A stretch of 64,000 nt of DNA from Achromobacter deleyi (GTDB lineage Bacteria > Pseudomonadota > Gammaproteobacteria > Burkholderiales > Burkholderiaceae_B): positions 496,001 to 560,000 of the forward strand of contig NZ_CADIJO010000001.1 of assembly GCF_902859705.1 (NCBI RefSeq). The letters run 5' to 3'. Every line of letters starts with the position of its first letter. The first letter of the stretch is position 1. Positions 28,336 to 37,123 of the stretch are shown here, piece after piece. Both the position numbers and the translations under genes were made by a program. The notes below the pieces were generated by a model that was not told the origin of the DNA, searched no databases, and worked only from the letters and a program-made list of their open reading frames with translations.

Positions 28336-29316
28336 TTATTCCGGCTGGATGTTGGCGTCTTTCATGACCTTGATCCAGCGTGCGCTTTCGGCCAGGTTGA
28401 AGGCTTCGGCTTCCTGGTAGCTCATCGTGCTGGGCAGGGTGCCTTGCGACTTCAGGGCGTCGATCACCTTGGGCGACTGCGACGCTTCGATCATGGCCTT
28501 GTTCAGCTTGGCGATGATGGGCTCCGGCGTGTCCTTGGGCACCCACATGCCGTACCAGGTGACGATGTCAAAGCCCGGCAGGCCGTTTTCGGCGATGGTG
28601 GGCACGTCGGGCAGCTCGGCCAGGCGGGCCTTGGTGGTGACGGCCAGCGGGCGCACCTTGCCGCTCTGGATCAGGGGCAGGGCGGGCGCCAGCGGCGCGT
28701 ACATCAGGTCGACATGGCCGCCGGCCACATCGGTCAGGGCCGGGCTGCTGCCGCGGTAGCCCACGTGCGAGATCGACGCCTTGGTGGTGGTGTTGATCAG
28801 CTCGCCGGCCAGGTGCGGCAGGGTCGCCACGCCGGGGGATGCGAAGCTGAGCGTGCCCGGCTGGGCCTTGGCCTGGGCGATCAGCTCGCCGAAGGTCTTG
28901 AACTTCGAATCGGGCGGCACCACCGCCACCATGGGCACCGTGCCGAGCACGCCGACCATGCGGAAATCCTTGATGGGATCGAAGGTCAGGCTCTTGAACT
29001 GGGCGGGGTAGATGCCCTGCACCGACGGATTCATCAGCACCGTGTAGCCATCGGCCGGCGCACGCGCCACCTGGGCGGCACCGATGGTGCCGCTGGCGCC
29101 GGGCCGGCTTTCGATCACCAGCGGATGGCCCAGGATCTCGCCCATGCGCACCGCGATCACGCGGCCCACGACGTCGGTCGGGCCGCCCGCCGCCCACGGC
29201 ATGATCACGCGGATCGGTTTGTCGGGATAGGCGTCTTGCGCCTGCGCGCTGGCCAGCGGCAACGCCGCGATGGCGATCGCCGAACCTGCCGCGGCGAGCA
29301 AAGTGCGCTTGTTCAT
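28336..29316 (-). CDS. Bug-family (tripartite tricarboxylate transporter type) periplasmic solute-binding protein
   Basis: The 326-residue protein has a signal peptide (SAQAQDAYPDKPIRVIMPW). It also shows the Bug signatures PWAAGGPTDVVGR, ESRPGASGTIGAAQVAR, ADGYTVLM, HVGYRGSSPALTDV and LAELPDVPTIAE. Such proteins bind carboxylates; the family is massively expanded in Bordetella and Achromobacter. No TctA/TctB membrane subunits are adjacent, which is common for orphan Bugs. Its ATG overlaps the iclR stop by one base, so it is co-transcribed with an IclR regulator. The ligand is unknown. Confidence 0.9.
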   Translation of the reverse strand: MNKRTLLAAAGSAIAIAALPLASAQAQDAYPDKPIRVIMPWAAGGPTDVVGRVIAVRMGEILGHPLVIESRPGASGTIGAAQVARAPADGYTVLMNPSVQGIYPAQFKSLTFDPIKDFRMVGVLGTVPMVAVVPPDSKFKTFGELIAQAKAQPGTLSFASPGVATLPHLAGELINTTTKASISHVGYRGSSPALTDVAGGHVDLMYAPLAPALPLIQSGKVRPLAVTTKARLAELPDVPTIAENGLPGFDIVTWYGMWVPKDTPEPIIAKLNKAMIEASQSPKVIDALKSQGTLPSTMSYQEAEAFNLAESARWIKVMKDANIQPE

Positions 29317-30089
29317 CAGCTGTCTTCTCCTACAAAGGTTAGATTGGCCGAGGGCAGGGCCGCGAGCAGCAGCCCCTTGACCTCTTCCAGTTGTTTTCCA
29401 GTGGCGGCTTCGTTTTTCTGCATGCGCCCCAAGGGGCCGGCCACCACGATGGCGAAGGGTTGCTCATAGGCGCGAAAGCCCAGCGAGATGGACATCACGT
29501 CCTCGACGTTTTCGCCGATGGAACGTTGCCAGCCGCGCTGGATGCCGGCCTGCAGGTCGCGTTCGAACGCGGCCTGGCTGGTGAGCGTGGTTTCGGTATA
29601 GCGGGTGAATCCCGTATAGGTCTTGAACCATTTCTGGCGTTCGTCTTCGGTCAGCACCGACAGCAGGGCCTTGCCCGAGCTGGTGGCGTGCGCCGCCTTG
29701 AAGCCGCCAGGCTGGTGCGAGAAGCGGATGGTCTGCTTGGATTCGGCCACGATCAGGTACACCACCTTGTCGTCCGCCAGCTTGGCCAGCAGGGCGGTTT
29801 CGCCGGTGATGTCGCGCACGCGCGCCAGGACCGGTTCGATCACCGCGTTCAGGGGATCGCTGCGGCAGATCAGCGTAGCGACGTGGATCAGCTTCTGGGT
29901 GGGGTAGTAGCCGTGCTTCTTGCCGATTTCATAGAGGTAGCCGCGCGCGACCATGGTCTTTAGCAGGCCATGGCAACTGGACAGCGGGATCTCCATCTGG
30001 GCTGCGATTTCGCTGTAAAGCAGCGGCTTCTGCGCCTCGGCGAAGAGGTTCAGGACATCGAGGACCCGAGCGGCTGTTTTCACATCCAT
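29316..30089 (-). CDS. IclR-family transcriptional regulator
   Basis: The 257-residue protein has an N-terminal winged helix (about 5-65: AARVLDVLNLFAEAQKPLLYSEIAAQMEIP) and a C-terminal GAF-like effector domain (TSSGKALLSVLTEDERQKW, GFRAYEQPFAIVVAGPLGR). It is transcribed away from the cyclase gene and precedes the Bug gene. It therefore probably controls both, in response to the acid that the Bug protein binds or the cyclase-family enzyme handles. Effector and targets are inferred from layout only. Confidence 0.9.
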   Translation of the reverse strand: MDVKTAARVLDVLNLFAEAQKPLLYSEIAAQMEIPLSSCHGLLKTMVARGYLYEIGKKHGYYPTQKLIHVATLICRSDPLNAVIEPVLARVRDITGETALLAKLADDKVVYLIVAESKQTIRFSHQPGGFKAAHATSSGKALLSVLTEDERQKWFKTYTGFTRYTETTLTSQAAFERDLQAGIQRGWQRSIGENVEDVMSISLGFRAYEQPFAIVVAGPLGRMQKNEAATGKQLEEVKGLLLAALPSANLTFVGEDS

Positions 30090-30096
30090 GATGATA

Positions 30097-30114
30097 TTAT
30101 CCTATACGTGATAA
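30097..30114. promoter_or_regulatory. Candidate IclR operator in the divergent promoter region
   Basis: TTATC-ctatacgt-GATAA forms a 5-bp inverted repeat with an 8-bp spacer. It lies in the only AT-rich stretch (30090-30125) between the iclR start (30089) and the cyclase start (30157), the expected site for autoregulation and divergent control. Confidence 0.35.
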
Positions 30115-30156
30115 ATTTATGTCAATTCGCAGTTAATCGCCTAGGAGTTGCGACGC

Positions 30157-31206
30157 ATGAGATGGAAGAACCGTCCCGAGGGATCGAACTGGGGGGACTT
30201 CGGCCCTGATGACCAAAGAGGTTGCCTGAATTACATCACCTCCGCGAACGTGATGAAGGCGATCCAGGAAGTCCGCGAAGGATTGAGCTTCTGCCTGTCG
30301 CTGCCGCTGGACTATCCCGGAGGCAACGGCGTCAATGTCCGGCGCCATCCGCCCAAGCTGCGCCCCACCGAAAGGGACGGCGACCTGTACCTGAACTTCC
30401 CGCTTGGGCGGCTGCGTCCGGGCTGTGTCGACGTGCTCAGCGACGACATCGTCGAGATGAGCCTGCAGTACTCGACCCAATGGGATTCGCTGGCGCACGT
30501 GGGCGCGCTGTTCGACGCCAACGGCGACGGCCTGCCCGAACGCGTCTACTACAACGGCTACCGCCCCAATGAGCACGTGGTGGGGCCGGTGGACTACGAC
30601 GTGGACAACGGTTTTGCCAAGACCGACCTGGGCCGGGGCGGCGCGTCGAATGCCAAGAAGCTGGACATCACGCACCTGGCCGAGTCGTGCCTGCAAAGCC
30701 GGGGCGTGATGGTCGATCTGGCCCGGCACTACGGCCGCGAGCAGAAAGCGGTGGGCTACGACGACCTGATGCGTATCCTGGAAGCGGACCGGATCGAGAT
30801 CGAGCAGGGCGATATCGTGCTGTTCCATACCGAATTCGGCGATGCCCTGCTGGAAAAGAACCGCGAGCCGGACCCCCACACCTTGCACGAGATCTGCGCC
30901 GGCCTGGATGGCAGCGACGACAGGCTGCTGCGGTGGATCACCGATTCGAAAGTGGCCGCCATGGCGTCGGACAACCACGCGCTGGAAATCTACCCGACGC
31001 AAAAGCCCAACGCCTGCTGCGCCGCATTGCCGCTGCATCACCATTGCATCTTCAAGCTGGGCATGCCGATCGGTGAGATGTGGTACCTGGGCGCGCTGGC
31101 CCGCTGGCTGGCCGCGCATGGCCGCAGCCGGTTCCTGTTGACCGCACCGCCCTTGAATCTGCCGGGTGCAGTCGGTTCGCCTGCCACGCCGGTGGCCACG
31201 GTCTGA
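30157..31206 (+). CDS. Cyclase-family (kynurenine formamidase-like) hydrolase
   Basis: The 349-residue protein resembles the 'putative cyclase' (Pfam Cyclase) family. It has WDSLAHVGALFD (in place of the usual HxGTHxD metal-binding motif), ESCLQSRGVMVDLARHYG, DIVLFHTEFGD, MASDNHALEIYP and HHHCIFKLGMPIGEMWYL. Family members are metal-dependent amidohydrolases such as kynurenine formamidase or isatin hydrolase. The SLAHVG variant lacks the canonical 'GTHxD', so the substrate may differ. AGGAG lies 9 bp before ATG 30157; an in-frame TTG at 30148 abuts that AGGAG and is less likely. The gene is divergent from iclR-bug, forming a small catabolic unit. Confidence 0.78.
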   Translation: MRWKNRPEGSNWGDFGPDDQRGCLNYITSANVMKAIQEVREGLSFCLSLPLDYPGGNGVNVRRHPPKLRPTERDGDLYLNFPLGRLRPGCVDVLSDDIVEMSLQYSTQWDSLAHVGALFDANGDGLPERVYYNGYRPNEHVVGPVDYDVDNGFAKTDLGRGGASNAKKLDITHLAESCLQSRGVMVDLARHYGREQKAVGYDDLMRILEADRIEIEQGDIVLFHTEFGDALLEKNREPDPHTLHEICAGLDGSDDRLLRWITDSKVAAMASDNHALEIYPTQKPNACCAALPLHHHCIFKLGMPIGEMWYLGALARWLAAHGRSRFLLTAPPLNLPGAVGSPATPVATV

Positions 31207-31247
31207 GCGGCGGTGCCCCACGGCTGAAAGCGTTCGGCTGAAAAAGT

Positions 31248-31274
31248 ACGGGCCCGGCGGCAAGCCGGGCCCGT
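31248..31274. terminator. Hairpin between the convergent cyclase and mltB genes
   Basis: ACGGGCCCGGC / GCCGGGCCCGT is a perfect 11-bp stem with a GGCAA loop, midway between two convergent stops. It has no long U-tract, but AAAAAG flanks it for the minus-strand direction. Confidence 0.65.
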
Positions 31275-31294
31275 TGTCTGTGCGGCGTGCGGGG

Positions 31295-32449
31295 TCAGCG
31301 GCCGACCCGGGCCTCGATTTCGCTGGCCAGATCGGCCACCGAGGTGGCGTAGAAATAGCTGCGGTTGTACTTGGTCAGCGCGAAGAAGTTGGGCGTGCCC
31401 ACGCGGTATTGGGCGGTGCCGCGGGCTTCTTCGACCAGATCCACCACGCCCAGCGGCTGGTTGCCCCAGCCGGTGCTCGAGGCCCCGGGCTGCAGGCGTG
31501 CGCCCGCGGCGGTCAGGCTGGTCCAGCTTTGCTTGGGCTCCAGGCCGCCATCGACCAGCGCGGTGGGGTCTGCCGGCAGGGTCACCGGTGCGAACACCGG
31601 CAGGCCGCGTTGCCAGCCATGCTGCGCCAGGAAGCTGCCCACCGACATGATCGCGTCGCGGGTGTTGTTGGTCAGGTCGATATGGCCGCTGTCGTCGCCG
31701 TCCACCGCGTAGTGCTTGATGCTGGTGGGCATGAACTGCGGCATGCCGATGGCGCCCGCATACGAACCGCGAGTTTCGAGATCCAGCTTGCCGTTCATGA
31801 CCAGCGTCAGAAAGTCGGCCAATTGGCCACGGAACATGGTGGCGCGTTCGGGCTTGGCCGGGTCCGGGTAGTCGAAGGCCAGGGTGGCCAGCGCGTCGAG
31901 CACGCGGAAGTTGCCCATGTTGCGGCCATACAGCGTTTCAACGCCGATGATCGACGCGATGATCGGGGCCGGCACGCCAAAGCGCTGCGCCGCCTGGTTG
32001 AGCTGGTCGCGGTGTTCGTTGTAGAACTCCACGCCCCAGCCGATGCGCTTGGGTTCCACAAACCGCGAACGGTAGGTCAGCCAGCTGCGCCAGATTTTCT
32101 TGCCCGGGGGCGACGGCGCGATCAGGCGCGCCACCGTGGCGTTGTAGCGCGCGCCTTCCAGCGCCGACACCATTGGCTTGAGCGGCAGGTTGCGTTCGGC
32201 CGCCAGCGATTCGACGAAGGCGCGCACCTCGGGCCGCAGGGCGCCCGAGGGCGTCAGGGTGGCCGGGCCGTCATCCGCCGTGTCGGAGCCGGGTGTCGGC
32301 GTGGTGGGTCCGATGCGGATGGGAGCGGTGCCGGTGGCCGCCGGCGTCAGGGCGGCGGTCGAATTCGGGGCGGTGGGAGCGGTGGTGGAGCATCCGGCCA
32401 GGAGGGCCGTCAGGGTTCCGAGTTGCAGTATTCGCCGACAGATGAACAT
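31295..32449 (-). CDS. mltB: Membrane-bound lytic murein transglycosylase B (lipoprotein)
   Basis: The 384-residue precursor has a lipobox TALLAGCS (Cys20) and then a Thr/Pro/Ala-rich linker to about residue 65. The Slt35-type catalytic domain contains the catalytic Glu in IIGVETLYGRNMGNFRVLDAL and GSYAGAIGMPQFMPTS. It cleaves peptidoglycan glycan strands from the outer membrane. The start at 32449 puts the lipobox at the right distance; in-frame sequence further upstream belongs to the divergent gene. Only 10 bp separate its ATG from that of the HDAC-like gene. Confidence 0.93.
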   Translation of the reverse strand: MFICRRILQLGTLTALLAGCSTTAPTAPNSTAALTPAATGTAPIRIGPTTPTPGSDTADDGPATLTPSGALRPEVRAFVESLAAERNLPLKPMVSALEGARYNATVARLIAPSPPGKKIWRSWLTYRSRFVEPKRIGWGVEFYNEHRDQLNQAAQRFGVPAPIIASIIGVETLYGRNMGNFRVLDALATLAFDYPDPAKPERATMFRGQLADFLTLVMNGKLDLETRGSYAGAIGMPQFMPTSIKHYAVDGDDSGHIDLTNNTRDAIMSVGSFLAQHGWQRGLPVFAPVTLPADPTALVDGGLEPKQSWTSLTAAGARLQPGASSTGWGNQPLGVVDLVEEARGTAQYRVGTPNFFALTKYNRSYFYATSVADLASEIEARVGR

Positions 32450-32459
32450 AATCTTCCTT

Positions 32460-33383
32460 ATGGAGACCATGTATCTTACCCACCCGGCATGCCGCTTGCA
32501 TGAAATGGGCAGTTGGCATCCGGAGAGCCCGCAGAGGCTGGATGCCATTTCCGACCAATTGCTCGCCAGCGGCTTGATGCCTTATCTGGACGACCGGCAG
32601 GCGCCTCAGGCGTCCCGCCACGACCTGCTGCGCGTGCACACTGTCCAGTATCTGGACAGTTTGCGCGAACATACGCCGGACCACGGGTATTACCCGATAG
32701 ATCCCGACACCCTCATGAACCCGCACACCTACGAGGCCGCGCTGCATGCGGCTGGCGCAGGGGTGGCGGCGGTCGACGCGGTGATGGGCGGCGAGGCCCG
32801 CACGGCCTTTTGTGCGGTGCGTCCGCCCGGGCACCACGCCTGCCGCTCGCAGGCCATGGGCTTCTGCTTCTTGAACAACGTGGCCATCGCGGCCCGCCAT
32901 GCGCTGGATTTCCACGGCCTGTCGCGAGTGGCCATCGTCGATTTCGACGTGCACCACGGCAACGGCACCGAAGATGTCTTCGCGGGCGACGACCGCGTGC
33001 TGATGTGCAGCTTTTTCCAGCACCCGTTCTTTCCCAACAGCGGCACGGCCGACCCGGCCGCCAACATGCTGAACGTGCCGGTGGCCGCCTATACGACGGG
33101 CGCGGCCGTGCGCCCCATCGTCACCGATACCTGGCTGCCGCGCCTGGAAGCGCACCGCCCGGAACTCATCTTGATATCAGCCGGCTTCGATGCCCATCGC
33201 GAGGACGATATGGGGCAGATGGGGCTGGTGGAGGCCGACTATGCCTGGATCACCGAGCAGCTCGTGGACGTGGCCGAACGCCACTGCCAGGGCCGGATCG
33301 TCAGCACGCTCGAGGGCGGTTACAACCTGTCCGCCCTGGGCCGCAGCGTCGTGGCGCATATACGGGCGCTGGCGAAGCTGTAG
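32460..33383 (+). CDS. Histone-deacetylase-like / acetylpolyamine amidohydrolase family protein
   Basis: The ~307-residue arginase/deacetylase-fold enzyme has HPESPQRLDAI, VRPPGHHACRSQAMGFCFLNN (active-site His pair), the zinc ligands in VDFDVHHGNGTED and SAGFDAHREDDMG, and TLEGGYNLSALG. It would remove acyl groups from polyamines or proteins in the cytoplasm. Two close ATGs (32460, 32469) are possible starts, neither with a well-placed Shine-Dalgarno. It lies directly upstream of etfB, a neighbourhood conserved in Burkholderiales, which suggests a link to acyl metabolism. Confidence 0.88.
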   Translation: METMYLTHPACRLHEMGSWHPESPQRLDAISDQLLASGLMPYLDDRQAPQASRHDLLRVHTVQYLDSLREHTPDHGYYPIDPDTLMNPHTYEAALHAAGAGVAAVDAVMGGEARTAFCAVRPPGHHACRSQAMGFCFLNNVAIAARHALDFHGLSRVAIVDFDVHHGNGTEDVFAGDDRVLMCSFFQHPFFPNSGTADPAANMLNVPVAAYTTGAAVRPIVTDTWLPRLEAHRPELILISAGFDAHREDDMGQMGLVEADYAWITEQLVDVAERHCQGRIVSTLEGGYNLSALGRSVVAHIRALAKL

Positions 33384-33456
33384 AATCAGGAAAAAATTGT
33401 GCAATGCGATCCCGGCGCATACGCCGGGTAATTAATTTCCATTTGGAGGCAGCGGG

Positions 33457-34206
33457 ATGAAGGTGTTGGTACCTGTCAAGCGCGTCGTTGACTACAACGT
33501 CAAGGTGCGCGTCAAGTCTGATCAGACTGGCGTGGATATCGCCAATGTGAAGATGTCCATGAACCCCTTTGACGAAATCGCCGTCGAAGAAGCCACCCGC
33601 CTGAAGGAAAAGGGCGCCGTGGCCGAAGTCGTGGCGGTTTCTTGCGGCGTTGCGCAATGCCAGGAAACCCTGCGCACCGCCATGGCAATCGGTGCCGACC
33701 GCGGCGTGCTGGTCCAGACCGACGCCGAGCTGCAGCCGCTGGCCGTGGCCAAGCTGCTCAAGGCCCTGGTCGACAAGGAACAACCGCAACTGGTGATCCT
33801 GGGCAAGCAAGCCATCGACGACGACGCCAACCAGACCGGCCAGATGCTGGCCGCGCTGCTGGACTGGCCGCAAGCCACGTTCGCCAGCAAGGTCGAACTG
33901 GCCGACGGCAAGGTCACGGTCACCCGTGAAGTCGACGGCGGCCTGGAAACCCTGACGCTCAAGCTGCCCGCCATCGTCACCACCGACTTGCGCCTGAACG
34001 AGCCGCGTTACGTCACGCTGCCCAACATCATGAAGGCCAAGAAGAAGCAGCTGGACACCGTCACGCCGCAAGACCTGGGCGTGGACCCCGCGCCGCGCCT
34101 GAAGACCTTGAAGGTCAGCGAGCCGCCCGCCCGCAAGGCCGGCATCAAGGTGGCCGATGTCGCGGCCCTGGTGGACAAACTCAAGAACGAAGCGAAGGTG
34201 GTCTGA
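33457..34206 (+). CDS. etfB: Electron transfer flavoprotein subunit beta
   Basis: The 249-residue protein begins [20 protein letters not shown] and includes [40 protein letters not shown] and the recognition-loop/AMP-site sequence ending [28 protein letters not shown]. The heterodimeric ETF takes electrons from acyl-CoA dehydrogenases and passes them to ETF:ubiquinone oxidoreductase. GGAGG lies ~9 bp upstream. etfA follows after 1 bp. Confidence 0.97.
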   Translation: MKVLVPVKRVVDYNVKVRVKSDQTGVDIANVKMSMNPFDEIAVEEATRLKEKGAVAEVVAVSCGVAQCQETLRTAMAIGADRGVLVQTDAELQPLAVAKLLKALVDKEQPQLVILGKQAIDDDANQTGQMLAALLDWPQATFASKVELADGKVTVTREVDGGLETLTLKLPAIVTTDLRLNEPRYVTLPNIMKAKKKQLDTVTPQDLGVDPAPRLKTLKVSEPPARKAGIKVADVAALVDKLKNEAKVV

Positions 34207-34207
34207 G

Positions 34208-35137
34208 ATGACGACGCTGGTTATTGCCGAACACGATAACGCCCAGCTCAAGGGCGCAACCCTGAACGCCGTCGCCGCCGCCGCCAAGATCGGAGGCGAC
34301 GTCCACGTGCTGGTCGCCGGCGCCAACGCCCGCGCCGTGGCCGACCAGGCCGCGCAAGCGGCCGGCGTGGCCAAGGTGCTGCTGGCCGATGCCCCGCAAC
34401 TGGCCGATGGCCTGGCCGAAAACGTCGCGGCCCAGGTGCTGGCCGTGGCCTCGAACTACAGCCACATCCTGTTCCCGGCTACCGCCTCGGGCAAGAACGT
34501 GGCCCCGCGCGTGGCCGCGAAGCTCGATGTCGCCCAGATCTCGGACATCATCGGCGTGGAATCCGCCGACACCTTCCAGCGTCCGATCTACGCCGGCAAC
34601 GCCATTGCCACCGTGCAATCGGCCGACTCGGTCAAGGTCATCACCGTGCGTACCACCGGCTTTGACGCCGTGGCCGCGCAGGGTGGCTCGGCCGCCGTGG
34701 AAGACGTCGCCGCCGTGGCCGATTCGGGCCTGTCGAGCTTCGTCGGCCGCGAAGTCGCCAAGAGCGACCGTCCGGAACTGGCCGGCGCCCGCGTCGTCGT
34801 GTCCGGCGGCCGTGGCCTGGGCAGCGCCGAGAACTTCAAGATCCTGGATCCGCTGGCTGACAAGCTGGGCGCCGCGCTGGGCGCATCGCGCGCAGCCGTC
34901 GACGCGGGCTACGCCCCCAACGACTGGCAGGTCGGCCAGACCGGCAAGATTGTTGCGCCGCAGCTGTACGTGGCGGTGGGCATCTCGGGCGCCATCCAGC
35001 ATCTGGCCGGCATGAAGGATTCGAAGGTCATCGTGGCCATCAACAAAGACCCCGAGGCGCCGATTTTCGGCGTGGCCGATTATGGCCTGGTGGGCGATTT
35101 GTTCCAGGTCGTTCCCGAACTGACCGGCGCGCTGTAA
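34208..35137 (+). CDS. etfA: Electron transfer flavoprotein subunit alpha
   Basis: The 309-residue partner of EtfB has a C-terminal FAD-binding domain with [54 protein letters not shown] and [12 protein letters not shown]. The start at 34208 lies one base past the etfB stop. A perfect hairpin terminator follows, so etfBA ends as its own unit ahead of the aspartate cassette. Confidence 0.97.
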   Translation: MTTLVIAEHDNAQLKGATLNAVAAAAKIGGDVHVLVAGANARAVADQAAQAAGVAKVLLADAPQLADGLAENVAAQVLAVASNYSHILFPATASGKNVAPRVAAKLDVAQISDIIGVESADTFQRPIYAGNAIATVQSADSVKVITVRTTGFDAVAAQGGSAAVEDVAAVADSGLSSFVGREVAKSDRPELAGARVVVSGGRGLGSAENFKILDPLADKLGAALGASRAAVDAGYAPNDWQVGQTGKIVAPQLYVAVGISGAIQHLAGMKDSKVIVAINKDPEAPIFGVADYGLVGDLFQVVPELTGAL

Positions 35138-35160
35138 GCCTCGATATTCCAGTGGTACCC

Positions 35161-35193
35161 AAAACCCGCGGACATTATGTCCGCGGGTTTTTT
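35161..35193 (+). terminator. Rho-independent terminator after etfA
   Basis: AAAACCCGCGGACA / TGTCCGCGGGTTTT is a perfect 14-bp stem with a 3-nt loop, ending in a T-run. Confidence 0.93.
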
Positions 35194-35331
35194 CATGGCC
35201 GGCTGACAATCGAAACTATTTGATATCGACCCACTAAAACTTTTGATCTTTGGAAAGATTCTGATAATGTGTTCCGCGCGCAGCTAGATTCGCGCAAGTG
35301 CTTGGCCTATACATAACGAAGGAGATTCGGG

Positions 35332-37023
35332 ATGGAATGGTTCTTTGACACTCTGCGAAAATATCCGGAGCTTGCAATCTTCCTCACCCTGGGTCTGGGG
35401 TACTGGATAGGGGCCAAGAAAATATTCGGATTCAACCTGGGGGCAGTGACCGGCACCTTGCTGGTCGGCGTGCTGGTCGGCCAGCTCGACATCACCATCG
35501 CCCCTATCGTCAAGCAAGTCTTTTTCCTGTTGTTCCTGTTCGGCCTGGGCTACGGCGTCGGACCGCAATTCTTCCGTGGCATGAAAAGCGATGGCCTGCC
35601 GCAGGTCATCTTCGCCGTCGTCATCTGCGTCATCTGCCTGCTGGTCACCTGGGCGACAGCCGTGGGCTTTGGCTTTGACGCGGGTACCGGTGCGGGCTTG
35701 CTGGCCGGCGCGCAGACGATTTCAGCCGTGATGGGCGTGGCGACCGACACGATCAACGGCCTGGGCATCGATGCGGCGACCAAGAAGAAATGGATCGACA
35801 GCATTCCGGTGGCCTATGCCGTCTGCTACATCTTCGGCACGGTCGGCAGCGCCTGGCTGCTGGCATCGCTGGGACCCAAGCTGATGCGGGTGGACATCGT
35901 CAAGGAGTGCAAGGAGTACGAGGCCAAGATGTCTGGCTCTTCCGATTCGATGGAACTGTCCGGCTACCGCAAGTTCACGGCCCGCGCCTACAAGCTCGAG
36001 CACCTGGAATACGTCGGCAAGACTGTCGGTGAATTGGAATCGCACTTCGTCGAGGCGCGCGTGTTCGTCGAACGCATCCGCCGCGGCGACCAGATCATCG
36101 ACAACGATTCCACCACCGTGCTGCAGGCCGGCGATGTGCTGGGCGTGACCGGCCGGCACGATGCGCTGGTGCTGCAGGCGGCCGGCATCATCGGCACCGA
36201 AGTCGAGGACCGCGACCTGCTCAACCTGCCCGCCGAAATCATCGAGGTGGTGCTGACCAACAAGAACCTGGCCGGCAAGACCGTCAAGGAGATTTCCGAG
36301 CTGGAATCGGTGCGCCAGCTGGGCCGGGGCGTGTTCCTGCGCAAAGTGGTGCGCGGCGGCCACGAAATGCCGGTCAACTGGGGGCTGAAGCTGGACCGCG
36401 GCGATCACCTGTTCATCCTGGGCGCCAAGCGCGACGTGGAACGGGTGGTCGGCAAAGTGGGCTACGTGGACCGTCCCACCGAGCAGACCGACATGGTGTT
36501 CGTGGGCTTCGGCATCTTGCTGGGGGGCCTGTTCGGCACGCTGGTGCTGACCGTGAGCGGCATTCCCATCACCCTGTCGACCTCGGGCGGCTCGCTGATC
36601 GCCGGCCTGATCTTCGGCTACCTGCGGTCGGTGCATCCGACGTTCGGGCGGGTGCCAGAGCCCGTGCATTGGTTCCTGACATCCGTCGGCCTGACGGCCT
36701 TCGTGGCAGTGGTCGGCATCAGTTCCGGGCCGGGCTTCGTGCTGGGCTTCCAGCAATTGGGCGCCAAGCTGTTCATCGCCGGCATCATCGCCACCAGCAT
36801 ACCGATGATCCTGGGGGTGTATATCGCCCGCTACGTGTTCAAGTTCCACCCGGCCATCGTGCTGGGGGTCTGCGCCGGCGCCCGCACCACCACGGCGGCC
36901 ATCGGGCAGATCACCGAGACCGCCAAGAGCCAGGTGCCCGCGCTGGGCTACACCGTGCCTTATGCCATCGGTAACACCTTGCTCATCATCTGGGGCATCG
37001 TCATCGTCATGTTGATGACCTAG
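35332..37023 (+). CDS. aspT: Aspartate:alanine exchanger family transporter (AspT type), copy 1
   Basis: The 563-residue AAEx-family antiporter has an N-terminal TM half (~1-180), a central cytoplasmic region of two TrkA-C/RCK_C-like domains (~205-380) and a C-terminal TM half (~390-563). It has typical Gly-rich helices (FLFGLGYGVGPQFF; GVCAGARTTTAAIGQ). AspT exchanges aspartate for alanine across the inner membrane. It directly precedes an aspartate 4-decarboxylase gene, matching the aspT-aspD partnership of bacteria that gain proton-motive force from this cycle. GAAGGAGAT 6 bp before the ATG is a strong ribosome-binding site. Confidence 0.9.
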   Translation: MEWFFDTLRKYPELAIFLTLGLGYWIGAKKIFGFNLGAVTGTLLVGVLVGQLDITIAPIVKQVFFLLFLFGLGYGVGPQFFRGMKSDGLPQVIFAVVICVICLLVTWATAVGFGFDAGTGAGLLAGAQTISAVMGVATDTINGLGIDAATKKKWIDSIPVAYAVCYIFGTVGSAWLLASLGPKLMRVDIVKECKEYEAKMSGSSDSMELSGYRKFTARAYKLEHLEYVGKTVGELESHFVEARVFVERIRRGDQIIDNDSTTVLQAGDVLGVTGRHDALVLQAAGIIGTEVEDRDLLNLPAEIIEVVLTNKNLAGKTVKEISELESVRQLGRGVFLRKVVRGGHEMPVNWGLKLDRGDHLFILGAKRDVERVVGKVGYVDRPTEQTDMVFVGFGILLGGLFGTLVLTVSGIPITLSTSGGSLIAGLIFGYLRSVHPTFGRVPEPVHWFLTSVGLTAFVAVVGISSGPGFVLGFQQLGAKLFIAGIIATSIPMILGVYIARYVFKFHPAIVLGVCAGARTTTAAIGQITETAKSQVPALGYTVPYAIGNTLLIIWGIVIVMLMT

Positions 37024-37123
37024 CGGCAAATCCCCGCTCGCGCAGCGCGGGCGGGGCATCAAGCGGATACGGGGGAAATCCCCGGCAAGCGCCTGTCAAA
37101 TCGCAAACCAGGAGTACTGAATA

